Positions 1-8,386 of a stretch of DNA of 64,000 nucleotides are shown in pieces. Source of the stretch: Ancylobacter mangrovi (GTDB lineage Bacteria; Pseudomonadota; Alphaproteobacteria; Rhizobiales; Xanthobacteraceae); NCBI RefSeq assembly GCF_024752355.1, contig NZ_JANTHZ010000002.1, positions 248,001 through 312,000 of the forward strand, read 5' to 3'. The notes below the pieces were generated by a model. That model was not told the origin of the DNA. It ran no database searches and saw only the letters and a list, made by a program, of their open reading frames with translations. The position numbers and the translations under genes are program-made. Position 1 is the first letter of the stretch. Each line of letters begins with the position of its first letter.

Positions 1-548
1 GGCTGTTCCTCGGCATGCTGGTGGGCGCCTCGCCGACCGTCTATCGCGGCCTCTATCCGATCATGGTCGGCCTCAACTCGATCCCGAAGGTGGCAATCGT
101 CCCGATCCTCGTGATCTGGTTCGGCATCGGCACGATTCCGGCCATCCTGACCGCGTTCTCGATCGCCTTCTTCCCGATCATGGTGAACGTGGCGACCGGC
201 CTCGCCACCATCGAGCCGGAGCTTCAGGACGTGCTGCGCGCGCTCGGCGCCTCGAAGTGGCAGATCCTGCGCAAGGTCGGCCTGCCGCGCGCCATGCCGT
301 TCTTCTTCGCCTCGCTCAAGGTCGCCATCACCCTCGCCTTCATCGGCGCGGTCGTCGCCGAGACGGTCGCCTCCGATGTGGGCATCGGCTACCTCATGAT
401 GTCGGCGAGCGCGCGTTTCGACGTGCCGCTGGTGTTCGCCGGCCTGCTGGTGATCGCCCTCATGGGCGTCGTCATGTACGAGGCCTTCGCCATGGTCGAG
501 CGCCGCGTGACCTTCTGGGCGACGCGCTCCAGCCAGTCCGCCTCCTGA
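1..548 (+). CDS. ABC transporter permease, Tau/Ssu type (5' partial)
   Basis: Inner-membrane permease subunit of a nitrate/sulfonate/taurine-type ABC importer. The frame is open from base 3, so the start lies outside the window and only about the last 180 residues are seen. Visible are several hydrophobic segments and the cytoplasmic EAA loop (LRALGASKWQILRKVGLP), which contacts the ATPase. The downstream CE4 gene begins 26 bases after the stop and a binding-protein gene follows, so the three probably form one operon whose ATPase lies upstream of the window. The family is clear; the substrate is not. It is separate from the two-permease system at 11809-13346. Confidence 0.9.
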   Translation, partial: LFLGMLVGASPTVYRGLYPIMVGLNSIPKVAIVPILVIWFGIGTIPAILTAFSIAFFPIMVNVATGLATIEPELQDVLRALGASKWQILRKVGLPRAMPFFFASLKVAITLAFIGAVVAETVASDVGIGYLMMSASARFDVPLVFAGLLVIALMGVVMYEAFAMVERRVTFWATRSSQSAS

Positions 549-573
549 AAATTCAGTAAAGCAAAGTCGTACC

Positions 574-1491
574 ATGTCACTCGTGCTGCCCAAACATAAC
601 AGATACGCCTATTCGCCGATCTATGAGCGCCCCGATTACTCCTGGCCGCAGGAGAAGCGGCTGGCCTTCTGCGTCGTCACCAATCTCGAGGTCTACGCCT
701 ACCGCAAGGGAACCGGCTGGGACCCGGCCAAGATCGGCGAGCCGCAGAACCAGCGCAATTACGCCTGGCGCGACTACGGCAACCGCGTCGGCGTCTGGCG
801 CCTGTTCGACCTCTTCGACGAGCTCAAGCTGCCCGCCGCCCACAACATCAACTCGCTGCTCTATGACGATCACCCGCAGATCTTCGAGCGCATCCGTGCC
901 CGCGGGGACGAGCTCGTCGCCCACGGCCGGACCAATGCCGAGCGTCAGGGCGACCTTTGGGAACTCGACGAGGCGCGCCTTATCGACGACGTGACCAGCG
1001 CCATCCGCGCCAAGGAAGGCGCCGCCCCCAAGGGCTGGATGGGGCCGGCCGCCTCGGAGAGCAACACGACGCCCGACCTGCTCAAGGAAGCCGGCTACAA
1101 ATATGTCATGGACTGGCCGGCCGACGATCAGCCCTTCTGGCTGAAGACGCGCTCCGGGCCGCTGCTGTCCGTTCCCTATCCGGCGGAACTCAACGATTCC
1201 GCCTCCATCATCCACCGGCGCAACACGGCCGATCAGTTCGCCGACATGATCGTCGCCCAGTTCGACGAAATGATCGAGCAGTGCGAGAGCCAGCCGCTGG
1301 TGATGACGATATCGCTGCACGCCTTCGTCATCGGCCAGCCGTTCCGCATGCCGGCGCTGCGGCGGGCCCTGCGTCACTGCGTCGAGCATCCCAGGCGCGA
1401 CCGCGTCTGGTGGACGACCCCGGGAGCCGTGGCGGACCATTGCTACGCGCTGCCGGCGGGCATCGTTCCCGGCGAAGGCCCGTCCCTGTGA
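574..1491 (+). CDS. PuuE-like CE4/polysaccharide deacetylase-family protein
   Basis: Protein of 305 residues with the NodB/CE4 fold pattern of the allantoinase PuuE subgroup. The usual catalytic Asp-Asp pair is absent; the equivalent strand reads VVTNLEVYAY (about residues 34-43). A single His sits in VAHGR (residue 117), where metal-dependent NodB enzymes have HxxxH. A late SLHAF motif is kept. There is no signal peptide, so it is probably cytoplasmic. PuuE-type enzymes open cyclic amides without a bound metal, so amide or ring hydrolysis of an imported compound is a reasonable inference; polysaccharide as substrate is unlikely. It sits between a permease and a binding-protein gene and is about the size of the homologous gene at 2577. 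Confidence 0.8.
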   Translation: MSLVLPKHNRYAYSPIYERPDYSWPQEKRLAFCVVTNLEVYAYRKGTGWDPAKIGEPQNQRNYAWRDYGNRVGVWRLFDLFDELKLPAAHNINSLLYDDHPQIFERIRARGDELVAHGRTNAERQGDLWELDEARLIDDVTSAIRAKEGAAPKGWMGPAASESNTTPDLLKEAGYKYVMDWPADDQPFWLKTRSGPLLSVPYPAELNDSASIIHRRNTADQFADMIVAQFDEMIEQCESQPLVMTISLHAFVIGQPFRMPALRRALRHCVEHPRRDRVWWTTPGAVADHCYALPAGIVPGEGPSL

Positions 1492-1526
1492 AATCTCCCT
1501 CCACTCCATCGAAGAAAAGGACCGCC

Positions 1527-2564
1527 ATGCGCGCTCACGTCACCGCAGCCCTTCTCGCTGGCATCTGCATGCTGTCGCCCGCCTCGGCGCAAACCGTCGA
1601 GAAGCCCGATGTGAAGATCTCGTTGGACTGGGCATTCCAGGGCCCGCAGTCCGTCTTCCTCTATGGCGCCGCCCTCGACGAGTTCAAGAAGCGGGGCATC
1701 GACGCCACCATCGACCGCGGCAGCGGCTCCGGCGACACCATCACCCGTGTCGCCTCCGGTGCGTACCAGTTCGGCTGGGCCGACATCGCCACCATGGTCA
1801 AGTTCAACGCCCAGAACCCCGGCAAGGAGCTGGTGGCCGTCTATGTGACGGGCGGCAACTCGCCGCTCGCCGTCGTCACCGTGAAGGGTCGCGGCATCGA
1901 TACGCCGAAGGATCTCGCTGGCAAGACGCTGACCGCCACCGCCGGCAGCGCCGCGCTGGCGCTGTTCAACATCTTCGCGAAGGACGCCGGCTTCGATCCC
2001 AAGTCGGTCACCTGGAAGCAGGTGAGCGGCGCCCTGCGCGAGCCGATGATGGTGCGCGGCGAGGCGGACGCGGCGGCCGGCTTCACCACCTCGAGCGTCA
2101 TGAGCGTCGTCGAGCTGGGCGTGAAAAAGGACGACGTCGAGGTCTTCAAGTACAACGACTACGGCCTGAAGCAGTACGGGACGGCGCTGCTGGTGCGTCC
2201 CGAATTCGCCAAGGAGAACCCGAAGACCGTCGCCGCGGTGGTCGCTGCCGTGAACGCCTCGTTCATGGACGCGATCCGCAATCCCAAGGCGTCGGTCGAG
2301 GCGATCAAGGCGCGCGACTCGCTCGCCAATCTCGACATCGAATGCGTGCGTCTGGTGGACGGGCTGCGCGATCTCACCCTCACCGACGAGTTCAAGACCA
2401 AGGGTATCTCCTCGGTGGACGACGCCCGCATCGCCGCCTCCATCCAGGAGATCAAGGACGCCTACGAGTTGAAGGCGGACATTCCGGCCGACAAGGTGTT
2501 CACCGACGCCTACCTCCCGGCGCAGGCGGAGCGCATGCCCCCCGCGCTCGGTAGCTGCGAGTGA
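1527..2564 (+). CDS. ABC substrate-binding protein, NMT1/THI5 type
   Basis: Periplasmic binding protein of 345 residues for the permease encoded at the left edge. I chose the ATG at 1527 because it is followed by a signal peptide (MRAHVTAALLAGICMLSPASAQ); the open frame extends further upstream without such a sequence. The mature protein begins with the family's typical pattern (VKISLDWAFQGPQSVF) and contains RGSGSGDTITRVASG, which recurs almost exactly in the binding protein at 33285. Family members bind small N- or S-containing molecules (taurine, nitrate, pyrimidines); the ligand here cannot be told. It sits between two PuuE-like genes, so its ligand is probably their substrate or precursor. 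Confidence 0.88.
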   Translation: MRAHVTAALLAGICMLSPASAQTVEKPDVKISLDWAFQGPQSVFLYGAALDEFKKRGIDATIDRGSGSGDTITRVASGAYQFGWADIATMVKFNAQNPGKELVAVYVTGGNSPLAVVTVKGRGIDTPKDLAGKTLTATAGSAALALFNIFAKDAGFDPKSVTWKQVSGALREPMMVRGEADAAAGFTTSSVMSVVELGVKKDDVEVFKYNDYGLKQYGTALLVRPEFAKENPKTVAAVVAAVNASFMDAIRNPKASVEAIKARDSLANLDIECVRLVDGLRDLTLTDEFKTKGISSVDDARIAASIQEIKDAYELKADIPADKVFTDAYLPAQAERMPPALGSCE

Positions 2565-2576
2565 CGAGAGAGACAA

Positions 2577-3464
2577 ATGAGCGATGACATCGGCGCGACG
2601 CTTCGCGCCCGAGCCCCCTACACGCCCATCCACAAGCGGCCCCCGCTGCATCTGCCCGGAGATGCACGGGTTGCCGTGTGGACGATCGTCAATGTCGAGA
2701 ACTGGTCACCCGCCGCGCCGATGCCGCGCACCGTGCTGCCCCCTCCCATGGGGCAGCCTCTCCTTCCGGACGTGCCGAACTGGGCCTGGCACGAATACGG
2801 GATGAGGATCGGCTTCTGGCGGTTCCTCGAAACGCTGTCCTCGCGAGGGCTCAAGGCAAGCTTCGCCGTCAACGGCACCGCTTGCGAGATCTATCGCGAG
2901 GCGTGCGAGGCCGCGCACGAGGCGGGCTGGGACTTCATGGGGCATGGCTTCATCCAGCGTCCCATGCACCGGGTCGAGGACCAGCGCCAGGCGATCGCCG
3001 ACACGATCGAGGCGATCCGCAAGATGACCGGGGCGCCGCCGCGCGGCTGGGAAAGCCCCGGCCTCACCGAGACCGACGAGACGCTCGACCTGCTCGCGGA
3101 AGCCGGGATCGAATATGTGGCGGACTGGGTGCTCGACGATCAGCCCATTCCGCTGAAGACCCGCACCGGCAACATCGTCTCGGTGCCCTACACGGTCGAG
3201 ATCAATGACGTGGTGATGAGCGCGGTGCAGCTCCAGCCGTCGGACGAGATCCTGCGGCGCGGACGCGACCAGTTCGACCGCCTGTATCTCGACGGCGAGA
3301 AGGCGCCGCGCGTCATGGCGATCACCATCCACCCCTATCTGACCGGGGTGCCGCACCGGATCAAGTATCTGGAAATGCTCTACGACTACATCCTCGGCCA
3401 CGACAAGGTCGTGATGTGGACGGGCGCGGAGATCCTGGACTGGTACCGCGGCCAGACGGCCTGA
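2577..3464 (+). CDS. PuuE-like CE4/polysaccharide deacetylase-family protein
   Basis: Protein of 295 residues, a second PuuE-type CE4 homologue starting 12 bases after the binding-protein gene, with GAGAGA upstream of the ATG. The NodB Asp pair is replaced by VNVENW (residues 38-43). GHGFIQRPMH gives His123 and His131, a wider spacing than the canonical HxxxH. A late TIHPYLTG motif is present. There is no signal peptide. It diverges clearly from the 574 gene, so this is not a recent duplication; the two may act on successive intermediates or form one enzyme. A cyclic-amide or C-N hydrolase role is inferred from the PuuE family and from the transporter context. Confidence 0.8.
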   Translation: MSDDIGATLRARAPYTPIHKRPPLHLPGDARVAVWTIVNVENWSPAAPMPRTVLPPPMGQPLLPDVPNWAWHEYGMRIGFWRFLETLSSRGLKASFAVNGTACEIYREACEAAHEAGWDFMGHGFIQRPMHRVEDQRQAIADTIEAIRKMTGAPPRGWESPGLTETDETLDLLAEAGIEYVADWVLDDQPIPLKTRTGNIVSVPYTVEINDVVMSAVQLQPSDEILRRGRDQFDRLYLDGEKAPRVMAITIHPYLTGVPHRIKYLEMLYDYILGHDKVVMWTGAEILDWYRGQTA

Positions 3465-3774
3465 ACGGTAGAACGGCGATCCCGAACCAGACGGATCGGG
3501 ATCGCCACCTCCCCCGCATCGAAAGACGCCGGCGCCGCGCCCTCGTGCCCCGCTTCGGCGCCATCGACCCCGCGCGTCCTTCCCCGACCGCCGCCCCGCA
3601 AATTGCACCCGCCTGCGAGGAGCGCCGCGGCTCCGCTGGGGTGCCGAAATTCTATGCATCGACTGATTTAATAAGTCGCTTGACTGAATTTATGGAATTG
3701 GCACGCTTGGCGGCATTGAGCGATCCATCCCGGCAGGCTCCCGCGACGCCTCCGGCAACGAAGGAGCGGCATCG
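3465..3774. other. intergenic region carrying the motif upstream of the 3775 operon
   Basis: About 310 bases without a supported gene. The first two thirds are GC-rich. From about 3645 the sequence turns AT-rich and contains the repeated 21-bp motif listed separately. AAGGAG lies just before the GTG start at 3775. I see no convincing terminator for the upstream operon. Confidence 0.6.
3670..3690. promoter_or_regulatory. putative TetR operator, copy 1
   Basis: A 21-base sequence beginning AATAAGTCGCTTGACTGAAT is found identically at 10996-11016. It contains the inverted repeat AGTC-GCTT-GACT. Both copies lie a short distance upstream of importer genes, and a TetR gene lies inside the second unit, so a TetR operator is the simplest reading. 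The embedded TTGACT could also be a -35 element, but I find no matching -10 box at the usual distance. Confidence 0.6.
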
Positions 3775-4800
3775 GTGGGCATCAAACGAGTACTTGCGGG
3801 CCTCGCCCTGGCGGCGGCCGTTGTTCCGGCCCTGCTTCAGGCTCCCGCCCTGGCGGACGAGCCGCTGAAGATCCGTATCGGATGGGGCAGCATGCCGGCG
3901 CACCTCATCCCCGCGCTCTATCAGGACACGTCGGCGCTCAAGCATTACGGCAAGAGCTACGTCGTCGAGCCGCAGCAGTTCAGCGCCAGCACGCCGCAGA
4001 TCACGGCGCTCGCCTCCGGCGACATCGACTTCGCCGCCTTCTCCCCGTCCGCCTTCGTGCTCGGCGTCGTCAACGCCAATCTCGACCTGCAGGTCGTGGC
4101 CGACATCATCCAGGACGGCAAGCCCGGCCACTATTCGCAGTCGATCTATGTGAAGGCGGATTCGCCGATCAAGACGGTGCAGGACCTGAAGGGCAAGACC
4201 GTCGGCGTGAACGGCCTCGGATCCGCCGTCGACAACGCGCTGCGCGCCATGCTCGCCAAGAACGGCATGAACCCGAAGACCGATGTGCGCGTGGTCGAGA
4301 CCAGCTTCGCCAACATCCTGCCCATGCTGAACGACGGCAAGATCGACGCCGGCCCGATCCAGCAGCCGATGGCGAGCAAGCTCGTCAAGGAAGGCAAGTA
4401 CCGCCTCCTGTTCAATTCCGCCGATGCCATGGGCCCGACCCAGTTCGTCGCCCTCGTCGGGCGCAAGTCGTTCCTCGACGCCCACCGCGCCCAGTTGATG
4501 GACTTCTTCGAGGACCACGTCCGGGCGATCCGGTGGATCATGGACCCGAAGAACCGCGACAAGGCGCTGCCGATCATCGCCAAGGCCTCGGTGCGCCCGG
4601 TCGAGCAGATGAGCTACCTGTTCACCGACATCGACTATTACCGCGATCCCTGGGGCCTGCCCGACATCGCCGGCCTGCAGCGCGCCATCAACGTTTCCGC
4701 CGAGCTCGGCGTGGTGCCGAAGACGATCGAGGTCAGCCCCGACCATGTCGACCTGTCCTTCGTCGAGGAGGCCAAGAAGCGCATCGAGGCGAACCCCTGA
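3775..4800 (+). CDS. ABC substrate-binding protein, NMT1/THI5 type
   Basis: Periplasmic binding protein of 341 residues. The start is GTG, with AAGGAG eight bases upstream, and is followed by a clear signal peptide (VLAGLALAAAVVPALLQAPALA). The mature protein shows the class II binding-protein pattern with QDLKGKTVGVNGLGSAVDNALR in the ligand-cleft region. No ATPase or permease gene is adjacent. The same upstream motif precedes the ATPase-permease-permease unit at 11055-13346, so I infer that these form one transporter encoded in two transcription units. It leads the operon C45 hydrolase, oxidoreductase, LVIVD protein, CobW. The ligand is unknown. Confidence 0.87.
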   Translation: MGIKRVLAGLALAAAVVPALLQAPALADEPLKIRIGWGSMPAHLIPALYQDTSALKHYGKSYVVEPQQFSASTPQITALASGDIDFAAFSPSAFVLGVVNANLDLQVVADIIQDGKPGHYSQSIYVKADSPIKTVQDLKGKTVGVNGLGSAVDNALRAMLAKNGMNPKTDVRVVETSFANILPMLNDGKIDAGPIQQPMASKLVKEGKYRLLFNSADAMGPTQFVALVGRKSFLDAHRAQLMDFFEDHVRAIRWIMDPKNRDKALPIIAKASVRPVEQMSYLFTDIDYYRDPWGLPDIAGLQRAINVSAELGVVPKTIEVSPDHVDLSFVEEAKKRIEANP

Positions 4801-4808
4801 GCCGGTCC

Positions 4809-5939
4809 ATGGCCCCGATCCAGCAGCAGATGCCGGTCCTCGACGTAGGCGAGGACCCCTTCGAACGCGGCGAGACGCACGGACGCGTCTTCGCCGCCTC
4901 GGTCGCGAGCAATCTCGAGACCTATCTGCGCCGCTTCGAGGCTTCGGGCCTCGACCGCGACGCGGCGCGGGCGGAAGGCGCGCGCTGGCTCGCGGCCATG
5001 CAGCGCCAGAACGCGGACTATTGCGCCGAGATGGCGGGCATAGCCAAAGGTTCGGAGCGCAGCGAGGCGGAGATCGCGCTTCTCAACGCCCGCTACGAGC
5101 TCGCCTTCACCCTGTTCGGCAAGGACGCGCAGGCCCGCGAGGACCTGCTTTCCGTCGGCCCCGACGGCTGCACCACCTTCGGGCTGCTGCCCGAGGTGGC
5201 GGCGAACGGCCACACATGGCTCGGCCAGAACTGGGACTGGCTCGAAGGCGTGCACGGCCATTGCCTCGTGCTGCGGGCGACCCGCCGCCACGCGCCGAGC
5301 TTCCTGTGCCTGACCGAAGCCGGCATCGCCGGCGGCAAGATGGGCGTCAACGAATGCGGTGTGGGGCTGGTCGAGAACGGCCTCGCCTCCAGCCGCGACG
5401 GGGCCAACCCCTTCCAGAAGCCGTTCCACATGCGCTGCCGCGAGGTGCTCGATGCCGGGCGCTTCGACGACGCGCTGCGCCCGATCCTCGACACGAAACG
5501 GACCTGCTCGGCGAATTTCGTGGTCGGCCATGCCGATGGCGAGATCATCGATATCGAGACCAGCCCGGACCACGTCACCTATCTCTATCCGGACGGCGGC
5601 ATCGTCACCCATTCCAATCACTTCGTGGGCACCGGCCACGGCGAATCGCAAATGGAAAAGGTCGGCCCGAGCACCCTTTTCCGCGCCGCCCGGCTGAAGC
5701 GCCTGCTGGCGATGAAGGGCGGCAAGCTGGCGCCGGACGACATGCAGGCGGCCGCGCGCGACACGTTCGGCGCTCCCAACGGCATCTGCCGTTCGCCCGA
5801 CCCCCGCCTGCCGGAAGCCAAGCGGACCATGACCGCCGCCTCGGTGCTGATCGACCTCGGCGCGCGCACCATGCATGTCGCCAACGGGCCGCCGACCGAT
5901 TTCGCCTACCACCCGGTCCCGCTCGATCCCCGGGGCTGA
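4809..5939 (+). CDS. C45 family autoproteolytic acyltransferase/hydrolase
   Basis: Ntn-hydrolase of 376 residues related to isopenicillin-N acyltransferase. Family members cleave themselves before an internal Cys, which then becomes the N-terminal nucleophile for amide hydrolysis or acyl transfer. The expected site is Gly-Cys in DGCTTFGL (Cys121), followed by the typical GHTWLGQNWDW segment. No secretion signal is seen, so it is probably cytoplasmic. I chose the ATG at 4809, eight bases after the previous stop; the longer open frame upstream overlaps the binding-protein gene. Beside an importer and CE4 amidase-like genes it probably removes an acyl group from the imported compound. The substrate is unknown. 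Confidence 0.83.
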   Translation: MAPIQQQMPVLDVGEDPFERGETHGRVFAASVASNLETYLRRFEASGLDRDAARAEGARWLAAMQRQNADYCAEMAGIAKGSERSEAEIALLNARYELAFTLFGKDAQAREDLLSVGPDGCTTFGLLPEVAANGHTWLGQNWDWLEGVHGHCLVLRATRRHAPSFLCLTEAGIAGGKMGVNECGVGLVENGLASSRDGANPFQKPFHMRCREVLDAGRFDDALRPILDTKRTCSANFVVGHADGEIIDIETSPDHVTYLYPDGGIVTHSNHFVGTGHGESQMEKVGPSTLFRAARLKRLLAMKGGKLAPDDMQAAARDTFGAPNGICRSPDPRLPEAKRTMTAASVLIDLGARTMHVANGPPTDFAYHPVPLDPRG

Positions 5940-5985
5940 GCGTGGTCCTTTTCTTCCCGACACTGAAAGCTTGCTAAGGAGACGC

Positions 5986-7173
5986 ATGGCGACCCGCTCC
6001 ATCCGCATCGTCATGGACGGCGTGACCGGCCGGCTCGGACAGAACCAGCACCTCGCGCGCTCGGTCATGTCGATCGCCCGCGACGGGGGATTGCCGCTGG
6101 CGAATGGCGACCGGCTGATGCCCGAGCCGATCCTGCTCGGCCGCAACCCGGACAAGCTGGCCGCGCTCGCGCTCGCCCATGGCGGCCTCGAATGGACGAC
6201 GGACGCCGCCCGTGTCCTCGCGGACCCGTCGGTGGCGATCTATTTCGACGTGGCGGCGACCGCCGGCCGCGTCGAGCGCGCCCGGCGCGCCATCGCGGCG
6301 GGCAAGCACATCTATCTGGAGAAGCCGATCGCGGGCGATTTCGCTTCCGCGGTCGGCCTCGCTTCCGCCGCCTCCAAAGTCGGGGTGAAGAACGGCGTGG
6401 TGCAGGACAAGCTGTACCTGCCGGGCCTCGCCAAGCTGGCGCTGCTGCGCGACACCGGGTTCTTCGGGAAGATCCTTTCAGCCCGGCTCGATTTCGGCTG
6501 GTGGGTGTTCGACGGCACGCTGCGCCCGGCCCAGCGCGCGAGCTGGAACTACCGCAAGGCGGCGGGCGGCGGGCTGGTCCTCGATATGTTCCCGCACTGG
6601 CGCTACATCATCGACCACCTCGTCGGGCCGATCCGCGCGGTGAGCTGCCGCTGCGCCACGCGCGTGCCGCGCCGCATCGACGAGAACGGGCAATCCTACG
6701 AGGTCGATGTCGAGGACGAGGCGGCCGCCACCTTCGAGCTCGAGGGCGGCGTGCTGGTGCAGGTCGGCAGCTCCTGGGCCACCCGCGTGAAGCGCGACGA
6801 CCTGTTCCAGCTCCAGATCGACGGCACCGGAGGCTCGGCCGTCGCCGGCCTGCACGACTGCCGCATCCAGCCGGCCGCCGCGACCCCCAAGGCATTGTGG
6901 GACGTCGACGTGCCGCCGCGCACCGATTTCGACGCCGAATGGCTGGACGTTCCCGATGTCGGCCCGCATGTGAACAGCTACCGCCGGGGGTGGGAACTCT
7001 TCCTGCGCCATGTCATGGAGGGGACGCCCTTTCCCTCGCCGCTGATCGAGGGCGCCAAGGGCGTGCAACTGGCCGAGGGCTGCTACCGCAGCGACGCCGA
7101 ACGGCGCTGGATCGAACTGCCGCCCCTCGACACCGAAGACGTCACCTCCTTTTCCAGATTAGTGCAGGCGTGA
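5986..7173 (+). CDS. Gfo/Idh/MocA family oxidoreductase
   Basis: NAD(P)-dependent dehydrogenase-type protein of 395 residues. AAGGAG four bases before the ATG at 5986 fixes the start. The N-terminal Rossmann strand reads MDGVTGRLGQNQH, so the glycine loop is an unusual GxTGRxGxxQ rather than GxGxxG. EKPIAG follows, the family's typical EKP motif, with a C-terminal substrate domain after it (for example GGGLVLDMFPHWRY). It is closely related to the gene at 14105, with the same LPxxxGDxLMPxPI segment and the same late GVQLAE motif. The dehydrogenase chemistry is inferred from the family; the substrate is probably a polyol-, sugar- or amide-derived compound. Confidence 0.85.
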   Translation: MATRSIRIVMDGVTGRLGQNQHLARSVMSIARDGGLPLANGDRLMPEPILLGRNPDKLAALALAHGGLEWTTDAARVLADPSVAIYFDVAATAGRVERARRAIAAGKHIYLEKPIAGDFASAVGLASAASKVGVKNGVVQDKLYLPGLAKLALLRDTGFFGKILSARLDFGWWVFDGTLRPAQRASWNYRKAAGGGLVLDMFPHWRYIIDHLVGPIRAVSCRCATRVPRRIDENGQSYEVDVEDEAAATFELEGGVLVQVGSSWATRVKRDDLFQLQIDGTGGSAVAGLHDCRIQPAAATPKALWDVDVPPRTDFDAEWLDVPDVGPHVNSYRRGWELFLRHVMEGTPFPSPLIEGAKGVQLAEGCYRSDAERRWIELPPLDTEDVTSFSRLVQA

Positions 7174-7174
7174 A

Positions 7175-8380
7175 ATGAGCGACACCTACGGCTTTCGCCT
7201 CCTCGGCGAGGATCTGCTTTCCGGCTTCGGCGCCGTCGGCGAAGGCATGTCGATGCAGCTGACCGGCGACAAGCGGCGGATCATGTGGCTGGCCCATGAA
7301 GGGCCGCCGAAGAACTTCACCGGCGTCGACGTGAGCGATCCGCGCCGGCCGAAGGTCATCGCGCAGACCGACATGCCGCACGGCAAGGTGCGCTCGAATT
7401 CGCTCGAAGTGTGCGGCGACCTGCTGGCCGTCGCCTACCAGACCGTCGAACCCGGCATGACGCCCGCCGGCATTGAGCTGTTCGACATCTCCGTGCCGGA
7501 AAATCCGCGCTCGATCTCGTTCTTCGATTGCTCGGGCCCCTATTCGCGCGGCGTGCACTGCCTGTGGTTCGTCGACGGGCGGACCATCCACTTCGCCGGC
7601 GGCGCGGCGGATTTCCAGCCGCACGACCAGAAGGACGACCAGATCTACCGCATCCTCGACGTGGCGGACCCCGCGCGGCCGCACGAGATCGGGCGCTGGT
7701 GGATGCCGGGCACCCGCGTCGGCGACGACGCGCCCCGGCCCGAGCGCCTGCCGATCGATTCCGGCTTCCGCGCCCACAACACCAATGTCTACCCCGACCG
7801 GCCCGACCGGGCCTATGTCGGCTATCTCGACGGCGGCGCCTTCGTGCTCGACATCGCCGACATGGGCAATCCGCGCCTCGTCTCGGCCTGGAATCCCCAC
7901 CCTCCCTATCCGGGCTTCACCCATACGGTGCTGCCGCTGTTCTCGCGCGACCTGCTTATCGTCTCGGACGAATGCGTGCGCGACGACGGCAAGGACTGGC
8001 CGAAGCTGACCTGGGTGGTGGATGCCCGGCGCGAGACCAATCTGGTGCCCATCGCCACCCTCCCGCTGCCGGCGGTGGAAGAATACGGCCCCCGCGGCGG
8101 GCGCTACGGCTCGCACAACCTGCATGAGAACCGCCCGGGCGAGGTCTCGTTCAAGTCCGACACGCTGATCTTCGGCACCTATTTCAATGGCGGCCTGCGC
8201 GTGCACGACCTCTCGAACCCGCTCCAGCCGAAGGAGGTCGCCGCCTTCGTGCCGCCGGCCCCGGCGGGCTCGCGCGTGCCGGCGGTGCAGATCAACGACG
8301 TGTTCGTCGACGAGAACATGCTGGTCTATGCCGGCGAGCGGCAGACGGGCGGCCTCTACATCCTCGAGCCGACCTTCTGA
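7175..8380 (+). CDS. LVIVD-repeat beta-propeller-like protein
   Basis: Protein of 401 residues starting one base after the previous stop, so it is translationally coupled. It contains repeated strand units of the LVIVD type, such as GVDVSDPRRPKVIAQTDM, LFDISVPENPRSISFFD and VLDIADMGNPRLVSAWN, which predict a beta-propeller. Such proteins are usually secreted or surface proteins, but no signal peptide is visible here. Several conserved His and Asp residues (RAHNTNVYPDRPDRAYVGYL, GSHNLHENRPGE) suggest a metal or substrate site rather than a pure scaffold. Within this operon it may be an enzyme such as a lactonase or cyclase; that is speculation. Confidence 0.72.
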   Translation: MSDTYGFRLLGEDLLSGFGAVGEGMSMQLTGDKRRIMWLAHEGPPKNFTGVDVSDPRRPKVIAQTDMPHGKVRSNSLEVCGDLLAVAYQTVEPGMTPAGIELFDISVPENPRSISFFDCSGPYSRGVHCLWFVDGRTIHFAGGAADFQPHDQKDDQIYRILDVADPARPHEIGRWWMPGTRVGDDAPRPERLPIDSGFRAHNTNVYPDRPDRAYVGYLDGGAFVLDIADMGNPRLVSAWNPHPPYPGFTHTVLPLFSRDLLIVSDECVRDDGKDWPKLTWVVDARRETNLVPIATLPLPAVEEYGPRGGRYGSHNLHENRPGEVSFKSDTLIFGTYFNGGLRVHDLSNPLQPKEVAAFVPPAPAGSRVPAVQINDVFVDENMLVYAGERQTGGLYILEPTF

Positions 8381-8386
8381 TCCGCC

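Noticed and set aside
3680-3685. TTGACT as an ordinary -35 box explaining the repeated motif
   Set aside because: No acceptable -10 box occurs 16-18 bases downstream in either copy, and the identity extends over 21 bases with dyad symmetry, so an operator is the better reading. A promoter role is not excluded.
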